Assembly (NCBI GenBank): GCA_017403065.1
Contig: JAFQOT010000013.1
Coordinates: 124,001-188,000, forward strand
DNA: 64,000 nucleotides
Source of the DNA: Clostridia bacterium
GTDB lineage: Bacteria; Bacillota; Clostridia; Oscillospirales; Acutalibacteraceae
Reading direction: 5' to 3'
In this document: positions 9,887 through 17,693 of the stretch, piece after piece
How positions within the stretch are numbered: the first letter of the stretch is position 1
Layout: every line of letters starts with the position of its first letter
The notes under the pieces: model-generated
The model's database searches: none
Told to the model about the DNA's origin: nothing
The model's input: only the letters and a program-made list of their open reading frames with translations
Position numbers and translations under genes: made by a program

Positions 9887-9917
9887 ATACGAGAGTCGAA
9901 AAATTCAACTCTCGTAT
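9887..9917. repeat. Inverted repeat between ftsL and the PBP gene
   Basis: Perfect 10-bp arms ATACGAGAGT and ACTCTCGTAT are separated by an 11-bp AT-rich loop in the 119-bp gap between ftsL and the PBP gene. No U-tract follows on the transcribed (minus) strand, so a classical terminator is unlikely. It may be an RNA processing or stabilising hairpin. Confidence 0.6.
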
Positions 9918-9950
9918 ACTAATATATTATTACATCCCAAAATTTTATTA

Positions 9951-10418
9951 CTACTCATAAACAAAACTGCCATCAGCAATTCTTGCGGCATTTTTGTCAT
10001 TTATTTCTATATAAACTATACTGTCTTTCTCAGGCTTTATCATTCCAAGCTCTGTAGCTTTAAGCTCAAGATTTTCATAAGACATTCTTCTTTGTAGTTC
10101 AACCTCTAATGTGGTTTTTTCGCTGTCGAGCTGAGCAATAGAGGATTTAACATCATTGATTTGTGAATTGACCTCGTTTATTTGAAGTCTTAAGGCTATA
10201 TTTCCGCAAAAGCCTGCCAGTATAAACACAGCGCACATAACAAGTGTTGCAGGAGCCGAGAGTCTTTTTGCGGCGGTTCTCTTACGCTTCTTAGCAGCAG
10301 CATTATTTACAGGCATTACTACTATATTGTCGCGGTTATTAGCCCTTTTAGCCTCTTTAGGCATAAACATTTCAAAATCATAAGCCAAAGAGTCATTATA
10401 ATATTTTAAATTGTTCAT
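9951..10418 (-). CDS. ftsL: FtsL-like septum formation protein
   Basis: This is a small bitopic divisome protein. It has a charged cytoplasmic N-terminus with a lysine/arginine patch (KKRKRTAAKR), one membrane helix around residues 57-77, then a leucine-zipper-like coiled coil (INEVNSQINDVKSSIAQLDS) and the common tail element ATELGMIKPEKD. FtsL is poorly conserved, so the call rests on this architecture plus the position between rsmH and the class B PBP, which is conserved across bacteria. Confidence 0.85.
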   Translation of the reverse strand: MNNLKYYNDSLAYDFEMFMPKEAKRANNRDNIVVMPVNNAAAKKRKRTAAKRLSAPATLVMCAVFILAGFCGNIALRLQINEVNSQINDVKSSIAQLDSEKTTLEVELQRRMSYENLELKATELGMIKPEKDSIVYIEINDKNAARIADGSFVYE

Positions 10419-10437
10419 TTTGCTGCTCCTTAATTTT

Positions 10438-11358
10438 TTAATTTTTGATTATTACCCTAAGCTTCGCACTACGGCTTCTTGGATTTGCATTAAGCTCGTC
10501 CATTGAAGGCTCAATAGGCTTTCTATGGGGTAATTTTCCTTTAGGCGTTTTACCGCAAACACAAACAGGAAAATCAGGCGGACAGGTACATCCTGTGATA
10601 TATTCCTTAAACCTTTGCTTTACCATTCTGTCTTCTAAAGAGTGGAAGGTTATAATCGCAAGGACACCGCCTTTTTTTAATAAATCAAACGCCTTATCAA
10701 GCGTATCGTTTAAAACATCAAGCTCACCGTTTACGGCAATTCTAAGCGCCTGAAAAACCTTTCTTGCAGGGTGACCGTCACGCCTTGCCGCCGCAGGTAC
10801 TGCAGATGATATTATTTCTGCCAATTCCAAAGTGGTTTCAATTTTTTTGTTTTGCCTTGCAGAAACAATTTTATCTGCTATTCTTGAAGCAAATTTTTCT
10901 TCACCAAAACGCCTGAAAATATCGCAAAGCTCATTTTTAGTAAAATCATTTACCAAATCTGAAGCCGAAATACCGCTTTTGCTCATTCGCATATCTAAAG
11001 GTGCATCCTTGTGATAAGAAAATCCTCTTTGAGCATTATCAAGCTGGTAAGATGAAACGCCCAAATCAAGTAAAATTCCATCTACCTTTTCAATGCCTAA
11101 GCCGTGCATTACTGTATCCATCTGGCTAAAATTGCTTTGAATTACCGTTGCAGGTAAATTCTTTAATCGCTCAGTAGCAACCTTTACGGCATCAGGGTCT
11201 TGGTCTAAAGCGTAAAGTCTTCCTGTTGTTAATCTTTTTGCTATTTCCGATGAATGTCCCGCACCACCGGCTGTACCGTCTATATATATTCCATCAGGTT
11301 TGATATCCAATGCTTCAATAGACTCTTTTAACAATACAGATATATGGTTAAATTCCAT
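10438..11358 (-). CDS. rsmH: 16S rRNA m4C1402 methyltransferase RsmH (MraW)
   Basis: RsmH is a SAM-dependent N4-methyltransferase of cytidine 1402 in 16S rRNA. Family motifs are DGTAGGAGHSSEIAK (SAM loop), ILLDLGVSSYQLD, ITFHSLEDRMVKQRFK and the terminal NPRSRSAKLRV. Length 306 is typical. It begins 1 bp after the mraZ stop codon, the universal mraZ-rsmH pairing. Confidence 0.97.
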   Translation of the reverse strand: MEFNHISVLLKESIEALDIKPDGIYIDGTAGGAGHSSEIAKRLTTGRLYALDQDPDAVKVATERLKNLPATVIQSNFSQMDTVMHGLGIEKVDGILLDLGVSSYQLDNAQRGFSYHKDAPLDMRMSKSGISASDLVNDFTKNELCDIFRRFGEEKFASRIADKIVSARQNKKIETTLELAEIISSAVPAAARRDGHPARKVFQALRIAVNGELDVLNDTLDKAFDLLKKGGVLAIITFHSLEDRMVKQRFKEYITGCTCPPDFPVCVCGKTPKGKLPHRKPIEPSMDELNANPRSRSAKLRVIIKN

Positions 11359-11359
11359 T

Positions 11360-11785
11360 TTAGAAATTAAGTTCTTCCATTACAGTGGAGATAGATTCCA
11401 AAGTATTTGCTTGGTTTTCCTCGCTCCAGAGAGCTGTATCCCAAATTTCAAGATTGGTATCCATACCGATTATATGCACTTCACTGTCGAAGCCTGCATA
11501 CTCACGAAGTGTGGGAGGAACTAATATTCTTCCCTGCGCATCAAATTCTACATTAAAAGCACCGTCGTATAAAAAGCGTTTAACTGCGCTTGATTTAGTT
11601 CCCGGAAGTGTGCCTATTTTCTCAACAAGATTTTTCCATTCATCAGATGAATAAACACACAGGCAACGTTTACCGTATATACCGCGGCAAATAATAAAGC
11701 TTTCGCCTAATTCATCACGAAAAGCAGATGGAATGAAAACTCTGCCTTTTTTGTCTATTTTATGGTCATAGCCGCCAAAAAGCAC
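11360..11785 (-). CDS. mraZ: Transcriptional regulator MraZ
   Basis: MraZ is a double AbrB/SpoVT-fold protein that forms a ring and binds direct repeats upstream of its own operon. Both halves are visible, GYDHKIDKKGRVFIPSAFR and FDAQGRILVPPTLREYAG. The frame stays open to 11809, but GTG at 11785 is the best start. GGAGG lies 8 nt upstream and the product then begins MLFGGYDHKID, aligning with the usual MF.GEY.H start. The reading from 11809 would begin inside the operator boxes. First gene of the dcw operon; 141 residues. Confidence 0.95.
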   Translation of the reverse strand: MLFGGYDHKIDKKGRVFIPSAFRDELGESFIICRGIYGKRCLCVYSSDEWKNLVEKIGTLPGTKSSAVKRFLYDGAFNVEFDAQGRILVPPTLREYAGFDSEVHIIGMDTNLEIWDTALWSEENQANTLESISTVMEELNF

Positions 11786-11806
11786 AATCTCCACCTCCAT
11801 TTTCAC

Positions 11807-11852
11807 CACTTCTATACACTTTTATGGTTTTTAGATGCACTTTTCACCACTT
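11807..11852 (-). promoter_or_regulatory. MraZ operator boxes (four AAGTG direct repeats)
   Basis: On the minus strand the pentamer AAGTG occurs four times, at 11848-11852, 11838-11842, 11817-11821 and 11807-11811. The start-to-start spacings are 10, 21 and 10 bp. Helically phased GTG-containing repeats just upstream of mraZ are the known MraZ target. Here they lie between the predicted transcription start and the mraZ GTG codon, which suits autorepression. Confidence 0.8.
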
Positions 11853-11858
11853 ATTTGT

Positions 11859-11887
11859 ATTATATACCCCTTTTTTATAAAAATCAA
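11859..11887 (-). promoter_or_regulatory. Sigma-A promoter of the mraZ/dcw operon
   Basis: On the minus strand TTGATT (11882-11887) and a perfect TATAAT (11859-11864) are separated by 17 bp. The start site would be near 11852, at the first MraZ box. It lies just beyond the deoD terminator. Confidence 0.75.
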
Positions 11888-11909
11888 GTACTTTTTTATG
11901 TTTTTTTAT

Positions 11910-11948
11910 AAAAAATATACCCACAGGAAAAATATCCCTGTGGGTATA
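11910..11948 (-). terminator. Rho-independent terminator of deoD
   Basis: A perfect 12-bp stem (TATACCCACAGG, 11916-11927, pairing with 11937-11948) with a 9-nt loop is followed on the minus strand by a T-rich run. It separates deoD from the dcw promoter. Confidence 0.85.
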
Positions 11949-11969
11949 TAAAAATACAATATTTTCAAT

Positions 11970-12707
11970 CTATTTTATTGCAGTTTCAAGAGCAATTTTA
12001 ATCATATCGGTAAAAGAATTTTGGCGGGCATCTGAATCCAAAGCCTCGCCTGTAACAAGAGAATCTGAAACCGTACATATACATAGAGCTTTTTTGCCTG
12101 CTCTGGCAGAATTCATATATAGCGCAGCCGATTCCATTTCAACAGCCAGAACACCCATTTTACCCCAAAGGTTTACAGGCTTTTGGTAATCGGGCAATGC
12201 TTGTAAGTCGCCATAAAAAACATCGGTAGACAAAACATTACCCACGTGATAAGGAATTTTCATTTCACGGGTAATATTAACAGCCTTTTCAATTAAATCG
12301 TAGTCACCTATAGGGGCAAAGCTACCATTCAGGTTAAACTGATTAGCATAAGCCGAATCTGTACAAGCGCCCTGAGCAATTATAATATCTTTAAGCTTTA
12401 CGTTTTTATTATATGAGCCTGCCGAACCTACTCGGATTATACTTTCAACACCGAAAAAATTAAAAAGCTCATAAGAATAAATTCCCATAGAAGCCATACC
12501 CATTCCGCTTGCCATAACCGATACAGGCTTGCCTTTATAATATCCTGTATAGCCCTGAACTCCCCTTACATTATTCACAAGCTTCGGATTATCTAAGAAG
12601 CTTTCAGCAATCAGCTTAGAGCGCAACGGGTCGCCAGGCATCAAAACCGTAGGCGCAAAAGCATCTGCCGGCGCTTTAATATGAGGTGTGTATCCTTTTT
12701 CAGACAT
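11970..12707 (-). CDS. deoD: Purine-nucleoside phosphorylase DeoD
   Basis: DeoD is a hexameric PNP that cleaves purine (deoxy)ribonucleosides with phosphate in the salvage pathway. Motifs include LMPGDPLRSKLIAES at the N-terminus, RVGSAGSYN (phosphate-site glycines), LAVEMESAALY (nucleoside-binding Glu/Met) and TVSDSLVTGE with the catalytic Asp. Length 245 is close to the family norm. CAGGAGG precedes the ATG. It is a single gene with its own terminator. Confidence 0.96.
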   Translation of the reverse strand: MSEKGYTPHIKAPADAFAPTVLMPGDPLRSKLIAESFLDNPKLVNNVRGVQGYTGYYKGKPVSVMASGMGMASMGIYSYELFNFFGVESIIRVGSAGSYNKNVKLKDIIIAQGACTDSAYANQFNLNGSFAPIGDYDLIEKAVNITREMKIPYHVGNVLSTDVFYGDLQALPDYQKPVNLWGKMGVLAVEMESAALYMNSARAGKKALCICTVSDSLVTGEALDSDARQNSFTDMIKIALETAIK

Positions 12708-12784
12708 TATAATCCTCCTGACAAATTATTTTTATACACATATTATATACTATAAATCATTTAAAATCTACAGGTGAAAATAAA

Positions 12785-13111
12785 ATGGAACAAAATTTAC
12801 CTAAATTTATCTCAAACGATAAAGACTTAAACCTTTATGAAAGCTTTTTAAATAAAGAAAGTAATAGATATAAAAAATATACCCATACCGATTCCCTGCT
12901 TACTTTTTCAGAATATTTGAAGAATAAAATAGGTAGCACTGTGAAAATTGATATTTTAATTTCAAACCGTAATTACAGTAAAACAGGAGCTCTTATTACG
13001 GTTGGCACCGATTTTATCGTTATAAAACCAAGTAACACAAGCTATACCACCGCTATCGCTTTAAAAGATATTAAGTTTTTAAATATTTTAAAGGAAAAAC
13101 CATATAAATAA
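12785..13111 (+). CDS. Small protein of unknown function, possible SH3/Sm-like barrel
   Basis: A 108-residue protein with AGGTGA 7 nt before its ATG and a terminator directly after it, so it looks like a real single-gene unit divergent from deoD. There is no signal peptide or membrane segment. The C-terminal half (LTFSEYLKNKIGSTVKIDIL onward) alternates hydrophobic and charged residues like a small beta-barrel. It faintly recalls the spore-coat GerQ/YuzF type of domain, a weak similarity from memory only. The N-terminal half is rich in Asn, Lys and Tyr. I do not assign a function. Confidence 0.7.
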   Translation: MEQNLPKFISNDKDLNLYESFLNKESNRYKKYTHTDSLLTFSEYLKNKIGSTVKIDILISNRNYSKTGALITVGTDFIVIKPSNTSYTTAIALKDIKFLNILKEKPYK

Positions 13112-13136
13112 GCCGACACAATTTTATGTCGGCTTA
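13109..13136. terminator. Bidirectional hairpin between convergent genes
   Basis: A 10-bp perfect stem (TAAGCCGACA, 13109-13118, with 13127-13136) and an 8-nt loop lie between the plus-strand gene ending at 13111 and the minus-strand gene ending at 13141. The T-tracts are short and interrupted on both sides. Confidence 0.7.
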
Positions 13137-13140
13137 TAAA

Positions 13141-13725
13141 TTATTCTAATATTTTAATGCTTTTAATTACAGGTTGGTCTAATCTGTGAACCTTGCCGTT
13201 GTCATCTTCAACTACCGCATCATCTACAATTAAATCAACAACCTCCATCCCCTTGGTAACCTTACCAAAAGCAGCATAATCACCGTCCAGATGAGGACTG
13301 TCATTATGTACAATAAAAAACTGAGAGGAAGCGCTGTCATAATTATTATAACGCGCCATAGAAATAACCCCTCTTGTATGGGATAGGTCATTTTCTATTC
13401 CGTTGTTAGAAAACTCACCCTTAATAGTAGTACCGCTTCCGCCTGCACCTGTACCCTTAGGGTCGCCGCCTTGAATCATAAATCCATCGATAATTCGGTG
13501 AAAGGTCAAGCCGTCATAAAATCCGTCTTTTACAAGCTTAACAAAATTCTCTACAGTTAAAGGCGCTAATTCACCATATAATTCAAGCTCTATCTCGCCA
13601 TAATCCTCCATTGTAATTAACACATTGTGTGTCACTTTATAATCAGCAGAATTTTTATCGCATCCTACTGCAAACAGGCAAATTACCAGACACAAAACTA
13701 ATGCTAAAATTGATTTACTTTTCAT
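13141..13725 (-). CDS. Lipoprotein peptidyl-prolyl cis-trans isomerase (cyclophilin type)
   Basis: This is a cyclophilin-fold prolyl isomerase tethered outside the membrane. The N-terminus is a lipoprotein signal ending LFAVGC (Cys about residue 22). The cyclophilin core shows MEDYGEIELELYGELAPLTV, FHRIIDGFMIQGGDPKGTG and ISMARYNNYDSASSQFFIVH, with the catalytic Arg and the QFF motif. The start codon overlaps the end of the upstream carboxypeptidase-like gene by 11 bp, with AGGAGG in that gene's tail, so the two are co-transcribed. It probably helps folding of exported proteins. Confidence 0.93.
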   Translation of the reverse strand: MKSKSILALVLCLVICLFAVGCDKNSADYKVTHNVLITMEDYGEIELELYGELAPLTVENFVKLVKDGFYDGLTFHRIIDGFMIQGGDPKGTGAGGSGTTIKGEFSNNGIENDLSHTRGVISMARYNNYDSASSQFFIVHNDSPHLDGDYAAFGKVTKGMEVVDLIVDDAVVEDDNGKVHRLDQPVIKSIKILE

Positions 13726-15055
13726 GGCGTCTTCTATCCTCCTGTGAATATGGAATATATTTAACCTTGCGTTTTTTTGTATTTGACATATTAAGCCTTA
13801 TACATATAATAATGAAAATTGCAACAGCTATTCCTATTATAATATAAAAAACCTTCATATATATAGATGTAAAAAAGCTTTTAACCATATCAAAGATAAC
13901 CAACAGCGTATTTGCCGATAGATCGTTGCCTGCGACTAAATCTACCGTACCTACCACCTTTTCAGCATAAATAACCTCTGCCTTGCCTAAAACGTCGCCT
14001 TTTTTAACAGGAGCATCTACGCTATCTGATTTAAGCTTATAATTGACAACTATTGTAGATTCATCTGCCTCTTTAGGAAGAATTGTTACAAAAGGCTCTT
14101 TGAAATAAAGAGGTACATAATCTGCATCAAAGGAAAGATTAACAGGCATCTCACATACAGGCTCTGTAGAGGTAGCAACCTCCTTAAATTTAAAATTATT
14201 AAATGCCCACCTGTATAGATTTGCGCTTTCGGTAAAATGATTTTTTTCATTTGCAGGGCAGCCCATTAAAATACACATATAATTATAGCCTTTATACGAG
14301 GCTGTGCTTACAAGGCATCTTCCCGCTTCATCAGTAAATCCTGTTTTTACACCCTTTGCATACTGATAATAATAGTTGGTATTGCTATCGTGCAAAAAGT
14401 TTGTTGTGGAAAGATTTCTCTCCCCGTGCATATTGGTGGCGGGCATTTTGTATCTTGTAGTTTCGCATATTTCTTTAAAAGTGCTGTTTTTTAATGCGTA
14501 AGTTGTTAGTTTATAAATATCTCTTACAGTTGTGTAATTATCTTCCTCGTGCAGTCCTACAGGGTTAGAGTAATTAGTTCCCTCAAGACCTAATTGGTCT
14601 GCCTTTTCATTCATCATATCAACAAAGGCTTCAACACTGCCACCGTAAAGCTTGGCAGCAAGATAAGTACAGTCGCCAAAGGATGACATTATCACCATAT
14701 AAAGCAAATCAAGCTGAGAAAACTGTTCCCCAGGCTTTATATTGGAAACCGAGCTTCCCGTACCTGTAACTAAAGTTTCAATATCCTCAGTCATTGTAAC
14801 GGTACCGTGAGGGTCAAATTTACCGCTGTCTAAAATAACCACAGCAGTCATAATTTTAGTAATAGAAGCAGGATAAACCTTTGCGTCTACCTTTTTTTCA
14901 AATAAAATTTCTCCCGTATCCATAGATATTAACATTCCGTTTTTTGCGGTTATATCAAAGCCTGTAACCTGATATGCAGACACCGACACAGGAGTTACCA
15001 ACAAAGTAAAAATTATGAAAAATGCAAAAAATATAGAAAATATTCTTTTTAGCAT
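13715..15055 (-). CDS. Serine-type D-Ala-D-Ala carboxypeptidase (S11) family protein with an altered SxN motif
   Basis: S11 enzymes trim the terminal D-Ala from peptidoglycan stem peptides outside the cell. There is an N-terminal signal peptide, then YPASITKIMTAVV with Ser64 and Lys67 (SxxK) and GVKTGFTDEAGR (KTG near residue 237). A C-terminal domain follows, with a final membrane anchor around residues 400-425 and a basic tail. The second catalytic motif, normally SGN, reads SFG followed by Asp (residues 125-128), so the conserved Asn is replaced by Gly. Family membership is secure; full carboxypeptidase activity is not. Confidence 0.88.
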   Translation of the reverse strand: MLKRIFSIFFAFFIIFTLLVTPVSVSAYQVTGFDITAKNGMLISMDTGEILFEKKVDAKVYPASITKIMTAVVILDSGKFDPHGTVTMTEDIETLVTGTGSSVSNIKPGEQFSQLDLLYMVIMSSFGDCTYLAAKLYGGSVEAFVDMMNEKADQLGLEGTNYSNPVGLHEEDNYTTVRDIYKLTTYALKNSTFKEICETTRYKMPATNMHGERNLSTTNFLHDSNTNYYYQYAKGVKTGFTDEAGRCLVSTASYKGYNYMCILMGCPANEKNHFTESANLYRWAFNNFKFKEVATSTEPVCEMPVNLSFDADYVPLYFKEPFVTILPKEADESTIVVNYKLKSDSVDAPVKKGDVLGKAEVIYAEKVVGTVDLVAGNDLSANTLLVIFDMVKSFFTSIYMKVFYIIIGIAVAIFIIICIRLNMSNTKKRKVKYIPYSQEDRRRHEK

Positions 15056-15141
15056 AGAAATCTACCTCTAAATGTGATATTATTATAATAACACAAATAA
15101 TCTGAAATTAAAAGAATTATTTTAACGGTAGGTAAAAAAAT

Positions 15142-15828
15142 ATGGTATACGTTACAGGTGATATGCACGGAAACCTTGAAAGACTTTACGATAAAGGAAT
15201 AAGAAAGCTTAAAAGCGGTGACGTTTTAATTGTTTGCGGTGACTTTGGTTTTATATGGAACGGTGACAAAACCGAAAAACAGGTTATTGATTATCTTGCC
15301 TCACGGCGCTTTGTAACTGCTTTTATTGACGGAACACACGACAATATGACCGCCATTAACCGATGCCGTACAACTTATTGGCACGGCGGAATGGTACACC
15401 GAATTAAAGGTAATCTTATTCACCTTATGCGCGGTCAAATATTTAATATAGAGGGCAACAGCTTTTTTACATTTGGCGGTGGCGAAAGCACCGATAAGGA
15501 TATGCGTTTAGAACAGGGCTTTTGGTGGCGTGAAGAGGAGCCCACCCCTGTAGAAATGGCGCAAGGCGCAAAAAGGCTTGACGAAGTAGGTTGTAATGTG
15601 GATTATATTATTACCCACGAGCCACCCTCTCTTGTAAAAAGCGCTATGCTTTTAAGAAAAGGCAATAAAGACAGGGTTAATAAGCTTAACGGCTATCTCG
15701 AAGAAATCGGACGGTCTTGTACCTTCAAGCATTGGTATTTTGGCTCTTTACACGAAGATAAATTTGTAACACAGCATCATACCTGTGTATTCAAAAAGAC
15801 ACTTCCCATAAAGCCAACGGCTAAATAA
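15142..15828 (+). CDS. Calcineurin-like metallophosphoesterase
   Basis: A 228-residue cytosolic phosphoesterase of the two-metal calcineurin type. The metal-ligand motifs are in order: GDMHG near residue 6, CGDFGFIW near residue 32, GTHDN near residue 60 (GNHD in most members), ITHEPP and FGSLHED near the C-terminus. The substrate cannot be told from sequence. It is divergent from the carboxypeptidase gene and 57 bp upstream of the pseudokinase gene. Confidence 0.85.
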   Translation: MVYVTGDMHGNLERLYDKGIRKLKSGDVLIVCGDFGFIWNGDKTEKQVIDYLASRRFVTAFIDGTHDNMTAINRCRTTYWHGGMVHRIKGNLIHLMRGQIFNIEGNSFFTFGGGESTDKDMRLEQGFWWREEEPTPVEMAQGAKRLDEVGCNVDYIITHEPPSLVKSAMLLRKGNKDRVNKLNGYLEEIGRSCTFKHWYFGSLHEDKFVTQHHTCVFKKTLPIKPTAK

Positions 15829-15830
15829 AC

Positions 15831-15862
15831 TTGACATATATGTTAAAATATTATTGTATAAT
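15831..15862 (+). promoter_or_regulatory. Possible promoter of the pseudokinase gene
   Basis: A perfect TTGACA (15831-15836) and a perfect TATAAT (15857-15862) lie between the phosphoesterase and the pseudokinase gene. The spacer is 20 bp, longer than the usual 16-18, so the promoter is probably weak or needs help. Confidence 0.4.
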
Positions 15863-15885
15863 TTAAAAAGGATTAGGTGAAGATT

Positions 15886-17538
15886 ATGATTAACACCGAA
15901 AGATTGTGTTTGGGATGTATGAATGATAACGGCGGAGAAAAAATTTGTTCCTTGTGCGGATATGATAAAACCTCGAAAAATCCCGAAAACAGCCTTCCAA
16001 AAAAGTTTTTAATCAATAATAGATATTTAATAGGTAAGGTTATCAAATCAAACGGAGAGGGTATTACATATATCGGTTGGGACAATAGCAGTGACAGCAT
16101 TGTAGAAATCAGGGAATATTTCCCTATTGGCTTTGCCCACCGTAATCCCGATAAAACCGTTTCTATTGATTCAGAGGGTAAATATACCTTTAACGAGGGT
16201 TTGATGGAATTTATAGAAATAAATACTAATATTATGAATTCAGACCTTCCGTCACTTACCGAGATTACAGATGTTTTTGAAGAAAACGGAACTGTTTACG
16301 CTGTTTCTAAGGCTATAACAGGCATAACTCTAAAGGAATTTCTTAAAAGAAACGGCGATACTTTAAAATGGGAACAGGCGCGGGCGCTGTTTTTACCTCT
16401 TATTGACACAGTAAAAGGTATGAATGATTTAGGTATTATTCACGGGGGTATTTCTACCGATACAATATTGGTAGGACGTGACGGTAAGCTAAGAATCACT
16501 GATTATAGTATTAAAAAGCTCCGTTCTGACAAAAGCGAGCTTGAATCCCAGCTTTTTGACGGATTTGCCGCAATTGAACAATATGATGTTACCGAGTCGG
16601 TTTGTGATACTTATACCGACGTTTACGGTCTTTGCGCCACATTATTTAATGTTTTAATTGGCGTTGTTGCTCCCTCTGCTTTAACAAGGCTGAAAAACGA
16701 TTCCTTAACCATACCTGCCAAATTTGCAGAAGAGCTTCCCCGTCAGGTACTGGCTTCATTAGCAAATGGATTGCAGATTTTACCGCAAGACCGAACACCA
16801 AATATTGAGGTTTTCAAGAATCAGTTAGTTTACGGTGAAATTTCTGAGCCTAAAGTAAATAAAAAAGAACTTGAAAACAAACCCGAAGCAAAGGTTAAAT
16901 CAAAAAACGATAAAAAAAATACAGCAAAATATTTGATGATTTCTGCCCTTTGTACCGCCTTGATTTTCTTAATTTTAGGAACTGTCTTGGCATTTACTGT
17001 ATTTAAAGATGATTTATTCCCAAAAGATTCAGAAATCACTTCTGAAAAAACCTCATCTATCGAAGCACCGGATATTGACAAGATAGGTGATGTAGATAGC
17101 GATGCCGCCGTTTCGGCTAAGCTTTATGCTGTAAGTGATTTCAGAGGCAAATATTATTCACAAATTATTGAAGACGAAGAAAACGAGCCATTTGAATTTA
17201 CTATAAAGGATAAAGAATATTCAAACGACTATCCAAAAGGAACAGTAATATCCCAATCAGTAGCTTCAGGAAGCAACTTGGCAAGAGATACTAAAATTGA
17301 ATTAGTTATAAGCCTTGGCGCAAAAGAGGTTAAAATAGCAAACCTAAAGGGTTTGACAGAGGATAAAGCCAAAATCGAACTTTTAAAACAAGGATTTTTA
17401 TATGAAAATATTGAAATTCTTGAAAAATTCGATGAGGATGGCGAGTCAGGGGTAGTACTTGAACAGGATCCAAAATACGGCGAAACAGTAAGCCCTGACG
17501 AAAAGGTACAGATTTATATTAACTCCTATACCGAATAA
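15886..17538 (+). CDS. Membrane-bound Ser/Thr pseudokinase with N-terminal zinc ribbon and PASTA domains
   Basis: Domains in order: a zinc ribbon with CLGC and CSLC (Cys8, 11, 21, 24); a protein-kinase fold, about residues 45-310; one membrane helix near 345-370; and two extracellular PASTA-like repeats. Catalytic positions are degraded. The VAIK lysine is Arg76 (VEIREYFP). HRD reads HGG (186-188). The Asn of the catalytic loop is Thr193, and DFG reads DYS (206-208). PASTA domains usually bind peptidoglycan fragments or lipid II. The likely role is a non-catalytic sensor or scaffold. Start ATG at 15886 has AGGTGA 5 nt upstream; a GTG at 15877 is less likely. Confidence 0.85.
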   Translation: MINTERLCLGCMNDNGGEKICSLCGYDKTSKNPENSLPKKFLINNRYLIGKVIKSNGEGITYIGWDNSSDSIVEIREYFPIGFAHRNPDKTVSIDSEGKYTFNEGLMEFIEINTNIMNSDLPSLTEITDVFEENGTVYAVSKAITGITLKEFLKRNGDTLKWEQARALFLPLIDTVKGMNDLGIIHGGISTDTILVGRDGKLRITDYSIKKLRSDKSELESQLFDGFAAIEQYDVTESVCDTYTDVYGLCATLFNVLIGVVAPSALTRLKNDSLTIPAKFAEELPRQVLASLANGLQILPQDRTPNIEVFKNQLVYGEISEPKVNKKELENKPEAKVKSKNDKKNTAKYLMISALCTALIFLILGTVLAFTVFKDDLFPKDSEITSEKTSSIEAPDIDKIGDVDSDAAVSAKLYAVSDFRGKYYSQIIEDEENEPFEFTIKDKEYSNDYPKGTVISQSVASGSNLARDTKIELVISLGAKEVKIANLKGLTEDKAKIELLKQGFLYENIEILEKFDEDGESGVVLEQDPKYGETVSPDEKVQIYINSYTE

Positions 17539-17598
17539 TGCTTTTTAGTTTATCGGTTTTGTTTATAGTTCTGATACTTGTTCGCAAATAACAAGAAG

Positions 17599-17630
17599 CT
17601 CTCTGCTTAATTTCAGCAGAGAGTTTTTAT
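17599..17630 (+). terminator. Rho-independent terminator of the pseudokinase gene
   Basis: A 9-bp stem CTCTCTGCT/AGCAGAGAG (17599-17607 and 17615-17623) is followed by TTTTT and more T-rich sequence on the plus strand. Confidence 0.85.
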
Positions 17631-17693
17631 TATATTTGATTAGCATACTTACTGTCTTTTGTAGTACGCATTTTAACAGCTGATTTTTTAAAT

